Assembly (NCBI GenBank): GCA_050287605.1
Contig: JBNKCG010000105.1
Span: forward strand, 1-64,000
Reading direction: 5' to 3'
DNA length: 64,000 bases
DNA from: QQUJ01 sp050287605
Lineage (GTDB): Bacteria > Pseudomonadota > Gammaproteobacteria > QQUJ01
The position numbers and the translations under genes are program-made. The notes beneath the pieces were generated by a model. That model saw nothing but the letters and a program-made list of their open reading frames with translations, was not told the DNA's origin and searched no databases. Each line of letters opens with the position of its first letter. Positions within the stretch are counted from its first letter, which is position 1. Of this stretch, positions 17,004 through 26,994 are shown in pieces.

Positions 17004-18188
17004 CTATAACTTGTGCCTCATATCGCCGAGGGCAAAACCAGCCAACGGCGCGGCCGGCAAGGCGCGTGTGAGCCCGATGACCTTGAACAGTTCCCCCATC
17101 TCCGAGGGCAGCAGCAGTTTTTTCACCCCCTGCGCCAGGCGCAGGCGTTCGTTCTCCGCCAGGGCGGAGTCCTCCAGTAGCGCGTTGATGCCGGCACCGA
17201 GCAGAAAGTAGGCCTGTGTCGTGTAGCCGGCCACGGTAAGACCCGCCTGGTGCGCCGCTTCCGCCACCGCGGTGAAATCGACGTGCGCGGTGATGTCCTG
17301 CAGGCCGGGGAGTATCAGCGGGTCACCGTGGGCGCGGTGGCGATAGTGGCACATCAGCGTGCCACCGCGGCGGTCGGCATGATAATACTCGTGACGGGGA
17401 AAGCCATAATCGATCAGCAGAATCAGACCGGCCGCCAGCGACTGCCCCAGCGCAGCCACCCACGGGGCCAGCGCGGGACAGAGTTCCGATTCGTACCCCG
17501 GTTGCCAGGCGGCGCGCAACTCCGACGGCAGGCGCTCGATCTGCTCGCACAGCGACGCATCCGGCACCGCCTCGCACCACTCGAACCCATCGCCCGCGGC
17601 GCGCACACAGCGCTGCCTGGGACCATCGGCAGCGACGACGAAGCGCTCCACCGGCAGCGCGTCCAACACCTCGTTGGCCACGATCACTCCGCGCAGCCCC
17701 GCTTCCGGCAGGCGGTCCAGCCACTGCACGCGTGCCACCAGATGCGGCACAGCCAGCTCCAATGTGCTGCGTTGGCGCTGGCGCAGCTCGCCGCTCAGCT
17801 CCAGAATGGCGTAGCGTTCAGGCAGCGCGTCGAGCCGCTCCAGCTCGACGAGACTGTCGGCGGCCATACGCCCGCTGCCGGCGCCGATCTCCAGAATCTC
17901 ACCCCCACCCAGCGCGCTCAGCACCTCCCGGTACTGCCGCGCCAGCGTGCGCGAGAAAAGTGGCGAGATCTCGGGCGCGGTGACGAAATCGCCCGCCGCG
18001 CCGAACTTGCGGCTGCCGGCGCTGTAGTAGCCCAAACCCGGCGCGTAGAGGCAGCGCTCCATGTAGCGCGAGAACGCAATCGCGCCGCCGGCCGCCGCCA
18101 TCTCGTCGCGCAGCGCGGCGGCCACCTGCTGCGCATGACGCTCAGCGTGGACATCCGGCTGTGGCAGATTATCGGGCAAGGGTTTCAT
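17004..18188 (-). CDS. MidA/NDUFAF7-type SAM-dependent methyltransferase
   Basis: A 394-residue class I methyltransferase of the former DUF185 family. Motif I is EILEIGAGSGRMAADSL at about residues 98-114, with SPLFSRTLA and ANEVLDALPVERF as family hallmarks. The mitochondrial homologue methylates an arginine of a complex I subunit; the bacterial substrate is unknown. I use ATG 18188 (MKPLPDNLPQ) since the longer frame adds 18 unconserved residues. It is divergent from folM with a short gap. Confidence 0.87.
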   Translation of the reverse strand: MKPLPDNLPQPDVHAERHAQQVAAALRDEMAAAGGAIAFSRYMERCLYAPGLGYYSAGSRKFGAAGDFVTAPEISPLFSRTLARQYREVLSALGGGEILEIGAGSGRMAADSLVELERLDALPERYAILELSGELRQRQRSTLELAVPHLVARVQWLDRLPEAGLRGVIVANEVLDALPVERFVVAADGPRQRCVRAAGDGFEWCEAVPDASLCEQIERLPSELRAAWQPGYESELCPALAPWVAALGQSLAAGLILLIDYGFPRHEYYHADRRGGTLMCHYRHRAHGDPLILPGLQDITAHVDFTAVAEAAHQAGLTVAGYTTQAYFLLGAGINALLEDSALAENERLRLAQGVKKLLLPSEMGELFKVIGLTRALPAAPLAGFALGDMRHKL

Positions 18189-18259
18189 GGCAGGAGCGGG
18201 TCGCGGCGAAACGCGAACTGTAATAGAGTGGGCCGAAAACAAAGGCTGGGAGGTTCGCA

Positions 18260-19015
18260 GTGGACGAGGAAACAGTCAAGCTCGACGGACGGGTGGCGCT
18301 GATCACCGGCGGTGCGCACCGCATTGGCGCCGCCATTGCGCGGCGGCTGCACCACACCGGCATGAACGTGGTGCTCCACTACCGCAACTCCCAGGCCGCC
18401 GCCGAGGCGCTGCGCGATGAGCTGCTCGCCAAACGCGCCGATTCGGTACACCTGATCCAGGCCGATCTGCTCGACAACCAGGCGCTGCTGGATATCGTCG
18501 ACGAGGCCCACGGCAAGTGGGGGCGGCTGGACACGTTGGTCAACAACGCCTCCGCCTACTACCCCACGCCGATCGGTCACGTGACGTTGGAAGAGTGGCA
18601 CGAGATGCTGGGCACCAATCTGCGCGCGCCCTTCTTCCTTGCGCAGGCTGCCGCGCATTGGCTGCGCGGCGAAGGCGGCGCCATCATCAACCTGGTGGAC
18701 ATCCACGCCGACCGCCCGCTCAAGGATCACCCCGCCTACAGCATCGCCAAAGCGGGACTGGTGATGCTCACCAAGGCGCTGGCGCGCGAACTGGGACCCA
18801 CCATCCGCGTCAACGCGGTGGCACCCGGCGCCATCCTGTGGCCGGAACGCGGCATCAGCGAAGAGGACCGCCACCGGATCATCGGCTCGACGCTGTTGCA
18901 GCGCCAAGGGACACCGGACGACATCGCGCGCGCGGTGCTGTTCCTGATCCGCGACGCCGATTACATGAGCGGGCAGGTGCTGACGGTGGACGGAGGACGC
19001 TCGGTGGTGTTGTAG
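18260..19015 (+). CDS. folM: Pteridine/dihydromonapterin reductase-like SDR
   Basis: A short-chain dehydrogenase of the pteridine reductase branch, likely reducing dihydrofolate or dihydromonapterin with NADPH. It is 251 aa. The cofactor loop TGGAHRIG is the TGxxxRxG variant typical of pteridine reductases, with NNAS at about 94-97 and the catalytic YSIAK. Translation starts at GTG 18260 after GGGAGG. It lies next to convergent folK and folB, which supports a pterin role. The exact substrate is inferred. Confidence 0.85.
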   Translation: MDEETVKLDGRVALITGGAHRIGAAIARRLHHTGMNVVLHYRNSQAAAEALRDELLAKRADSVHLIQADLLDNQALLDIVDEAHGKWGRLDTLVNNASAYYPTPIGHVTLEEWHEMLGTNLRAPFFLAQAAAHWLRGEGGAIINLVDIHADRPLKDHPAYSIAKAGLVMLTKALARELGPTIRVNAVAPGAILWPERGISEEDRHRIIGSTLLQRQGTPDDIARAVLFLIRDADYMSGQVLTVDGGRSVVL

Positions 19016-19039
19016 AAGCGGCCGCCGCTTCCGCCGCAT

Positions 19040-19558
19040 CTACCGCGATTGTTGTGAAACGGCGTCCGCATCCCACGGCATCGCTACCGGCGTGAGCGTC
19101 TGCGCCGGGTCGTCGAACGCACCCCACAACTCGCGATAGCTGCGCCGCAGAACGGGGTGCAGTTCGTCACCGGCGAGATCCGCCAGCGGCCGTAACACGA
19201 ACGCGTAGCGCAGAATCTCGTCGCGCGGCACGCTCAGGCCCGGGCGCCGCACAACGCTATCGCCGTACAACAGCAGATCAATGTCCAGCGTACGCGGCGC
19301 GAAACGCTCCTCACCCCGCACCCGCCCGTGCGCCTCTTCGATGCGCGACAGCACGGCGTCCACTGCGTCGACGTCCGCCGCCGTCTCGAACGCGGCAACG
19401 AAATTGAGAAACGGCTCCCCCGCGAACCCCACCGCAGCGCTCTCGTAGACCGGCGAGAGTTCGACCGCGCCGAAAACGTCACGCAGATCGCGCAAACCGT
19501 CGCGCAGATGGCGTTCGCGATCGACGTTGCTGCCGAAGCTGACGTAGACGCGCGTCAT
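19040..19558 (-). CDS. folK: 2-amino-4-hydroxy-6-hydroxymethyldihydropteridine diphosphokinase
   Basis: Transfers pyrophosphate from ATP to 6-hydroxymethyl-dihydropterin in folate synthesis. It is 172 aa with the HPPK signature around RTLDIDLLLYGD and the N-terminal SFGSNVDRERHL. The stop is only 24 bp from the convergent folM stop. Its start overlaps the folB stop by four bases, so the two are translationally coupled, and together they carry consecutive steps of the pathway. Confidence 0.94.
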   Translation of the reverse strand: MTRVYVSFGSNVDRERHLRDGLRDLRDVFGAVELSPVYESAAVGFAGEPFLNFVAAFETAADVDAVDAVLSRIEEAHGRVRGEERFAPRTLDIDLLLYGDSVVRRPGLSVPRDEILRYAFVLRPLADLAGDELHPVLRRSYRELWGAFDDPAQTLTPVAMPWDADAVSQQSR

Positions 19559-19911
19559 CCGCGCTCCCCGCGCTCGACGATCACGCCGACGTCGCGCGAA
19601 CCGCGCACCGCCCCCGGCTTGTGTAAGGTGACGCGCACCCAGGGCACGGCGAACTCCTCGCGCACGATGGCGGCGATACGCTCGGCCAGGGTCTCGACCA
19701 GCTGGAACTGGCTCGCCTCGACGAAAGCGATCAGGCGCTTGGCCACCGCCTTGTAATCCAGCGTGTCGGCGATGTCGTCAGAGGCAGCGGCGCGGGCAAT
19801 GTCCCACCCCATCTCCAGATCGACGGCCACCGTCTGACGCGTGGTGCGTTCCCAATCGTAGATACCAATGATGGTCTCGATGCGCAGGTCGTGCAGAAAT
19901 AGGGTATCCAT
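19555..19911 (-). CDS. folB: Dihydroneopterin aldolase
   Basis: Cleaves (or epimerises) 7,8-dihydroneopterin to 6-hydroxymethyl-dihydropterin, the substrate of FolK. It is 118 aa, with the substrate-loop GIYDWERTTRQ near residue 16, DYKAVAKR in the middle and the C-terminal VTLHKPGAVRGS. ATG 19911 gives the family start MDTLFLHDLRIE. It is coupled to folK by a four-base overlap. Confidence 0.94.
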   Translation of the reverse strand: MDTLFLHDLRIETIIGIYDWERTTRQTVAVDLEMGWDIARAAASDDIADTLDYKAVAKRLIAFVEASQFQLVETLAERIAAIVREEFAVPWVRVTLHKPGAVRGSRDVGVIVERGERG

Positions 19912-19987
19912 AGAATCATCGTCCGGAGTGCCTGCCAGGCGGGCCACTATAGCGACTCGTGCCGGGGCGGACCAGACACGCCAGAGC

Positions 19988-20016
19988 TTGACCTGAGGCA
20001 GGCAAGTCAGTGCAAT
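19988..20016 (+). promoter_or_regulatory. Candidate sigma70 promoter of plsY
   Basis: TTGACC at 19988-19993, 17-bp spacer, TGCAAT at 20011-20016. The predicted transcription start lies within a few bases of the plsY ATG at 20025, so the message could be almost leaderless. Confidence 0.4.
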
Positions 20017-20024
20017 AGCGCCCC

Positions 20025-20657
20025 ATGAGCTCTCTCACCACTCTCGTGCTGGCCCTCTTCGGCTACCTGCTGGGCTCTATCTCCAGTGCCATCATCGTCT
20101 GCAGACTGCTCAGCCTGCCTGACCCGCGCACCTTCGGTTCGAACAATCCGGGCGCTACCAATGTGCTGCGCCACGGCAACAAGAAGGCCGCTGCCATCAC
20201 TCTGGCCGGCGACATGCTGAAAGGGGTGATTCCCGTGGTGGTCGCGCAACTGCTGAGCGCGGACAACCTGACGCTGGCCCTGGTGGCCCTCGCCGCCTTC
20301 CTTGGCCACCTCTACCCGGTATTCTTCCGCTTCCAGGGCGGCAAGGGGGTCGCCACGCTGCTGGGGGCGCTGCTGGGGTTGCAGCTCTGGGCCGGACTCG
20401 CCACCTGCGGGGTGTGGCTGTTCATGGCCTTCGTGGTGAAGATCTCGTCGCTCTCGGCCTTGGTGGCCACCGCCTCCGCGCCGCTATGGATCTGGCTGCT
20501 GACCCGTTCGCCGGAGATCACCGTTGCGGTCGCCGCCATGACGGCACTGCTCTACTGGCGCCACCGCAGCAACATCCAAAACCTGCTCAAGGGCACCGAG
20601 GACAAGATTCAGGGGCCGGATCAGCCTCCGCCCGACGACGCCGGCGGCACCAGCTGA
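20025..20657 (+). CDS. plsY: Acyl-phosphate glycerol-3-phosphate acyltransferase
   Basis: Integral-membrane enzyme that acylates glycerol-3-phosphate from acyl-phosphate, the first committed step of phospholipid synthesis. It is 210 aa, polytopic, with the conserved GSNNPGATNVLR loop, LAGDMLKG and FRFQGGKGVAT (acyl-phosphate binding). No clear ribosome-binding site precedes the ATG. The tail is hydrophilic and its 3' end overlaps convergent tsaD by 37 bp. Confidence 0.95.
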   Translation: MSSLTTLVLALFGYLLGSISSAIIVCRLLSLPDPRTFGSNNPGATNVLRHGNKKAAAITLAGDMLKGVIPVVVAQLLSADNLTLALVALAAFLGHLYPVFFRFQGGKGVATLLGALLGLQLWAGLATCGVWLFMAFVVKISSLSALVATASAPLWIWLLTRSPEITVAVAAMTALLYWRHRSNIQNLLKGTEDKIQGPDQPPPDDAGGTS

Positions 20658-21652
20658 TCCAGTGTCCAACGCGGCTCGGCAGTGAACCACAACGGTTCGT
20701 GCTGGCCGGCGAGCAGGCGCTGGCATCCCGCGTAGGCGATCATCGCGCCGTTGTCGGTGCAGAACTCCAGGCGCGGAAACGCCACCCGCGCGCCCTCCGT
20801 CTCGACCATCGCCGCCAACCCGGCGCGCAGCGCCCGATTGGCGCCCACCCCTCCGGCCACCACCAAAGTACGCAGGCCGGTGGTACGCAGGGCGCGCCGG
20901 CACTTGATCACCAGCGTCTCCACCACGGCATCCTGGAAGGCACGCGCCACGTCGGCCCGGGTCTGGGCGTCGTCGGGGCTGCCCTGGATGGTGGTGAGGG
21001 CAAAGGTCTTGAGACCGCTGAAGCTGAAATCGAGGCCCGGACGCTGGGTCATAGGCCGCGGGAAGGTGAAGCGCTGCGGATCGCCCCGCTCGGCCAGCCG
21101 CGCCAAGGCGGGACCGCCGGGATACTCCAACCCCAGCAGCTTGGCCGTCTTGTCGAAGGCCTCGCCGACGGCATCGTCCAGGGTATCGCCCAACAGTCGG
21201 TAGCGTCCCACGCCCAACACCTCCACCAGTTGGGTATGGCCGCCCGACACCAGCAGAGCGACAAAGGGAAACTGCGGTGCGTCGGCCTCCAGCATAGGGG
21301 CCAGCAAATGCCCCTCCATGTGGTGCACCGCCACGGCCGGCACACCCCAGGTCCACGCCAGACTACGGCCGATGGCGGCGCCCACCAGCAGCGCCCCGAT
21401 CAGACCGGGCCCCGCAGTGTAGGCAACGCCCTGCACCTGTTGCGCGGTAACGCCCGCGTCGGCAAAGACCTGCTTCAGTAGCGGCAGCGCCTTGCGCACA
21501 TGGTCGCGGCTGGCCAATTCCGGCACCACGCCGCCGTACTCGGCGTGCAGGGCGATCTGGCTGTGCAGCGCGTGGGCGAGGATGCCGCGCTCCGGGTCGT
21601 AGAGGGCGACTCCGGTCTCGTCGCAGGAGGTTTCGATACCAAGGACTAGCAT
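20621..21652 (-). CDS. tsaD: tRNA N6-threonylcarbamoyladenosine transferase TsaD
   Basis: Transfers the threonylcarbamoyl group to A37 of ANN-reading tRNAs, with TsaB and TsaE. It is 343 aa in the ASKHA fold: GIETSCDETG at residues 5-14 and the metal-binding HHMEGH with His111 and His115. ATG 21652 yields the family start MLVLGIETSC. It is divergent from rpsU, the widely conserved tsaD/rpsU arrangement. Confidence 0.96.
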   Translation of the reverse strand: MLVLGIETSCDETGVALYDPERGILAHALHSQIALHAEYGGVVPELASRDHVRKALPLLKQVFADAGVTAQQVQGVAYTAGPGLIGALLVGAAIGRSLAWTWGVPAVAVHHMEGHLLAPMLEADAPQFPFVALLVSGGHTQLVEVLGVGRYRLLGDTLDDAVGEAFDKTAKLLGLEYPGGPALARLAERGDPQRFTFPRPMTQRPGLDFSFSGLKTFALTTIQGSPDDAQTRADVARAFQDAVVETLVIKCRRALRTTGLRTLVVAGGVGANRALRAGLAAMVETEGARVAFPRLEFCTDNGAMIAYAGCQRLLAGQHEPLWFTAEPRWTLDQLVPPASSGGG

Positions 21653-21690
21653 GACAGCGCGATCAAACAGGACTCTTCGAGGCGGGTGAC

Positions 21691-21720
21691 TGGACAGTGG
21701 CCAACCGGGGACAGTAGAAT
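21691..21720 (+). promoter_or_regulatory. Candidate sigma70 promoter of the rpsU-yqeY-dnaG-rpoD operon
   Basis: TGGACA at 21691-21696 and TAGAAT at 21715-21720, 18 bp apart, each one base from consensus. The predicted leader to rpsU is about 55 nt. Confidence 0.6.
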
Positions 21721-21780
21721 TCGCGGTTCTTTGCACCCTAACGGGTGCGTGGTGCCCACGAGATTAAGGTAATCATACGT

Positions 21781-21996
21781 ATGCCGAGTGTTCGCGTAAA
21801 AGAGAACGAGCCCTTCGACGTCGCCCTGCGCCGCTTCAAGCGCGCCTGCGAAAAGGCCGGTGTCCTGACCGAAGTGCGTCGCCGCGAGTTCTACGAAAAG
21901 CCCACCGAGATCCGCAAGCGCAAGGCCGCTGCCGCAGTGAAACGCCACCAGAAAAAGGTCTACAAAGAGGTGGCACGCCGCGAGCGTCTCTACTAG
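21781..21996 (+). CDS. rpsU: 30S ribosomal protein S21
   Basis: Small basic ribosomal protein of 71 aa, near the anti-Shine-Dalgarno region of 16S rRNA. It matches the family throughout: PSVRVKENEPFDVALRRFKR and the basic tail VYKEVARRERLY. ATG 21781 follows TAAGG. It opens the macromolecular-synthesis operon leading to primase and sigma70. Confidence 0.97.
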   Translation: MPSVRVKENEPFDVALRRFKRACEKAGVLTEVRRREFYEKPTEIRKRKAAAAVKRHQKKVYKEVARRERLY

Positions 21997-22012
21997 GCAG
22001 GCCTCTCGCGCC

Positions 22013-22465
22013 ATGAGCGAACCGCTCAAATCGCGCATTCAGTCTGACATGAAAACCGCCCTCAAGGCCGGCGACAAGCGCCGCCTGGGGGCAATTCGCC
22101 TGTTGATGGCCGCCATCAAACAGCGCGAGGTGGACGAGCGCATCGAGCTCGACGATGCGGCCGTGCTGGCGGTCATCGACAAGATGGTCAAGCAGCGTCG
22201 CGACTCCATCGCCCAATACCAGGAGGCCGGGCGCCAGGAGCTGGCCGACCAGGAGCAGTACGAGATCGACGTGCTCGGCGACTACCTGCCCGCCGCCCTC
22301 AGCGAGGCCGAGATCACCGCCCTCATCGATGACGCCATTGCCCAATCCGGCGCCGAATCCATGCGCGACATGGGCAAGGTGATGGGCATCCTCAAACCCC
22401 AAATCCAGGGTCGCGCCGACGTCGGCGCCGTCAGTGCCCAGGTCAAGGGCCGGCTGGCGGGCTGA
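22013..22465 (+). CDS. GatB/YqeY domain-containing protein
   Basis: A 150-residue helical protein of the YqeY family, which shares the C-terminal tRNA-contacting domain of GatB amidotransferase. It has no known catalytic residues; a role in tRNA-dependent amidation has been suggested but not proven. It lies 16 bp after rpsU and is followed by a terminator before dnaG. Many proteobacteria outside the enterics carry it at this position. Sequence features include DYLPAALSEAEI and the C-terminal ADVGAVSAQVKGRL. Confidence 0.92.
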   Translation: MSEPLKSRIQSDMKTALKAGDKRRLGAIRLLMAAIKQREVDERIELDDAAVLAVIDKMVKQRRDSIAQYQEAGRQELADQEQYEIDVLGDYLPAALSEAEITALIDDAIAQSGAESMRDMGKVMGILKPQIQGRADVGAVSAQVKGRLAG

Positions 22466-22486
22466 CGATTCCGCGACCCGCCATCG

Positions 22487-22514
22487 AAACCGCCGCTCAT
22501 CAGGCGGTTTTTTT
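22487..22514 (+). terminator. Internal intrinsic terminator between yqeY and dnaG
   Basis: AAACCGCC, an 8-nt loop and GGCGGTTT, then four more T. It would let rpsU/yqeY be made in excess over primase and sigma70, as the internal terminator does in the E. coli rpsU-dnaG-rpoD operon. Confidence 0.88.
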
Positions 22515-22568
22515 GTCTTGGCCGCCGGCGCCGTTTAAGCGCCCACCCCCTTGCCGTACCATTGCCCC

Positions 22569-24398
22569 ATGGCCGGTCTGATCCCCAAATCTTTCATTCA
22601 CGAGCTGTTGCAGCGCGTCGACATCATTGACGTCATCGACGCCCGCGTACCATTGAAGAAGGCCGGCCGCGACCACAAAGCCTGCTGCCCTTTCCACCAG
22701 GAGAAGACCCCGTCGTTCACGGTCAGTGCCGACAAGCAGTTCTATCACTGCTTCGGCTGTGGCGCCCACGGCAACGCCCTCGACTTCCTGATGGAATTCG
22801 ACCGTCTCGGCTTCGTCGAGGCGGTGGAGGATCTCGCCCAAAGCGTCGGGCTTCCCGTTCCCCGCGACGAGACGGCAGGCGCCCCGACACCGGCGAACCA
22901 CGGTCTGTACGAGGTGCTGGAGCAAGCAGCGGCCCACTACCGCCGCGCGCTGCGCGAACACCCGGCCGCCCCCGGCGCGGTGGACTATCTCAAGGGACGG
23001 GGCGTGACCGGCGAAATCGCCGCGCGCTTCGAGATGGGATTCGCCGCCCCCGGATGGGACAACCTGCTGACCCACCTCGGCAACACGCCCGCCCGTCGCG
23101 ACGCGCTCTTCGAACTGGGACTTGCGGCCCGCAACGACCAGGGGCGCGAATACGACCGCTTCCGCAACCGCATCATGTTCCCCATCCGCGACCGGCGCGG
23201 CCGCATCGTCGGATTCGGCGGCCGCGCCATGGGCGACGACGGCCCCAAGTACATGAACTCCCCCGAAAGCCCGGTGTTTCACAAAGGCCGTGAACTGTAC
23301 GGACTGTACGAAGCGTTGCAGCGCCACGCCCGCCCAGCCCACCTGTTGGTGGTCGAGGGCTACATGGACGTGGTGGCGCTGGCCCAGCACGGCGTTGAAG
23401 GCGCGGTGGCCACCCTGGGCACCGCCACCACGCGCGACCACCTCGACGCCCTCTACCGCTGCACCGGCGACCTGATCTTCTGTTTCGACGGGGACCGCGC
23501 CGGTCGCCAGGCGGCGTGGCGCGCGCTGGAAAACACCCTGCCCGCCCTGCGCGACGGCCGTCAGGCGCGCTTCCTGTTCCTCCCCGAGGGCGAGGACCCG
23601 GACAGCCTGGTGCGCCAGATCGGACGCGACGGCTTCGAGCAACGCCTCGCTGAGGCACTGCCTCTTTCGGAATTCCTGTTCCAGAGCCTCAAAGAGCGCG
23701 CCGCCACCACCAGCGCCGAAGGCCGGGCCCGCTTCGTGGAGGCGGCACGCCCGCTGTTGAACAGCGTGGCGCCGGGCGCCTTGCGGCTGCTGCTCATCGA
23801 CCAAGCCGCACGCCTCGCCGGTATGCGCACCGAGCAGATCACCGGACTGCTGGAGCACCCCGACACACCAGCGGAACTGCCGATGGCACCGCGTCGCCCG
23901 GGCCGCGTCGCGCCGTCCCCGGTGCGGACCGCGATCGGCGCCTTGCTGCACCAGCCGCAACTGGCGCAGCGCATCGGCACACCCCAGCGCTGGATTGCCC
24001 TACCCCTGCCCGGGGTGAAATTACTGGCCGATCTGCTTGAATTGTTGAGGATTAATCCACATATGAGCACAGGTGGCATCCTGGAGAACTGGCGCGCAAC
24101 CCCGGAGGGGGCGCATCTCGCCAAACTGGCCGGCATCGACCCCGCACTGGATGAGCAGGCCCTGGAACGTGAGTTTCTCGACGCCTTGGAACGATTGAAC
24201 GAAAAGGCCGACCGCCAGTCGGACGTGACGGCGGTGTTCAGCCCCTCGGAGCTCAGCGACTCACGCAAGCAGGAGGTGCGTCGCAAACACCGCATTCGCG
24301 CACTGAAGGACAAGCAGCGGGCACGGTCCATATCGGATGAAGAACTTGAGGAACTGCATAAACTGCTGGCCGAAACCGCCGATAACACCCCCAGCTGA
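22569..24398 (+). CDS. dnaG: DNA primase
   Basis: Makes RNA primers at the replication fork. It is 609 aa. The N-terminal CHC2 zinc ribbon has CCPFHQEKTPSF and HCFGCG. The TOPRIM catalytic core includes VVEGYMDVVAL and the acidic DGDRAGRQAA. The C-terminal third is the DnaB-binding domain. ATG 22569 (MAGLIPKSFI) is the conserved start. It is the third gene of the macromolecular-synthesis operon, after an internal terminator. Confidence 0.97.
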   Translation: MAGLIPKSFIHELLQRVDIIDVIDARVPLKKAGRDHKACCPFHQEKTPSFTVSADKQFYHCFGCGAHGNALDFLMEFDRLGFVEAVEDLAQSVGLPVPRDETAGAPTPANHGLYEVLEQAAAHYRRALREHPAAPGAVDYLKGRGVTGEIAARFEMGFAAPGWDNLLTHLGNTPARRDALFELGLAARNDQGREYDRFRNRIMFPIRDRRGRIVGFGGRAMGDDGPKYMNSPESPVFHKGRELYGLYEALQRHARPAHLLVVEGYMDVVALAQHGVEGAVATLGTATTRDHLDALYRCTGDLIFCFDGDRAGRQAAWRALENTLPALRDGRQARFLFLPEGEDPDSLVRQIGRDGFEQRLAEALPLSEFLFQSLKERAATTSAEGRARFVEAARPLLNSVAPGALRLLLIDQAARLAGMRTEQITGLLEHPDTPAELPMAPRRPGRVAPSPVRTAIGALLHQPQLAQRIGTPQRWIALPLPGVKLLADLLELLRINPHMSTGGILENWRATPEGAHLAKLAGIDPALDEQALEREFLDALERLNEKADRQSDVTAVFSPSELSDSRKQEVRRKHRIRALKDKQRARSISDEELEELHKLLAETADNTPS

Positions 24399-24419
24399 CT
24401 CCATGAAACTAATGCGAAC

Positions 24420-24449
24420 TGGACCGGATATCAGGCAATTTGGTATCCT
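24420..24449 (+). promoter_or_regulatory. Weak candidate promoter for rpoD
   Basis: TGGACC at 24420-24425 and TATCCT at 24444-24449 are 18 bp apart, each four of six to consensus. A separate rpoD promoter is known in E. coli (inside dnaG). Here it is only a suggestion. Confidence 0.3.
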
Positions 24450-24499
24450 GTCAAATTCGTTTCGTTCAACGTATTCCGCACGCCGGTACTGAGCCCCGC

Positions 24500-26371
<1,872 letters not shown>

Positions 26372-26413
26372 AGCGAGCGGTACCCGACCTCACATCCGGT
26401 TTTGTACACCGTT

Positions 26414-26490
<77 letters not shown>

Positions 26491-26994
26491 CTCCCTCACT
26501 GACGTTCGGTCCCGTTGGACCGCGCCGGACTATCCCGGCCTGCGCTGCGCTTGGCGTTCGCCGAGCTGCGAAGGTCCACCGGACCTTCGGTCTCGCCTCA
26601 CCCTGGCGGACCAACCACCCCCTCGCTTCGCTCCCTCACGGCAAACTTCGCATAACACCAAGCACGCAGCATTCGCTGTTTTAAACGCGACGGCGCGAGG
26701 CATGAAGTGCAATGTGAGTCCCAACGCGCGCTCAGGAGCGCGTTTATCCCGCTCAACCCACCATGAACAGTCAACCCGGCTCAACCGCTTGCACATCCAC
26801 CGGAATCCAAATTTCACCGAAGATTCTTGTAAATTATTCTAAATCAATAATTTAAAGAAGAACGCGAACGTCATTGACTTTTCCGCACAAGACCCGCTTC
26901 AATATTCTAATATTATATGAGTATTAAAGACGCGCGGGGATTCGAATCCGGGCGAGGAGCCGGAAACAAAAGCAAGACATCGGAGGAGGAGCGC
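26491..26994. other. Intergenic region after tRNA-Ile2, island border candidate
   Basis: About 500 bp without a convincing gene. CGAAGGTCC-acc-GGACCTTCG (26569-26589) is a perfect 9-bp hairpin without T-run. A second GC-rich hairpin lies near 26723-26744, followed by TTT. From about 26820 the sequence turns sharply AT-rich up to the regulator gene. No integrase and no repeat of the tRNA 3' end were seen. Confidence 0.6.
26938..26949. promoter_or_regulatory. 12-bp palindrome, candidate GntR operator
   Basis: GGATTCGAATCC is perfectly self-complementary and lies 46 bp before the GTG start chosen for the GntR gene. If the gene instead starts at ATG 26917, the palindrome is coding. Autoregulation is inference. 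Confidence 0.35.

Noticed and set aside
22500..23960. 486-codon open frame antisense to dnaG
   Set aside because: Shadow of dnaG; it would start inside and run through the terminator between yqeY and dnaG.
26938..26949. GGATTCGAATCC as a remnant tRNA T-arm or attachment site
   Set aside because: The match is confined to the 12-bp palindrome; the flanks do not pair as a tRNA and do not repeat the tRNA-Ile2 3' end.
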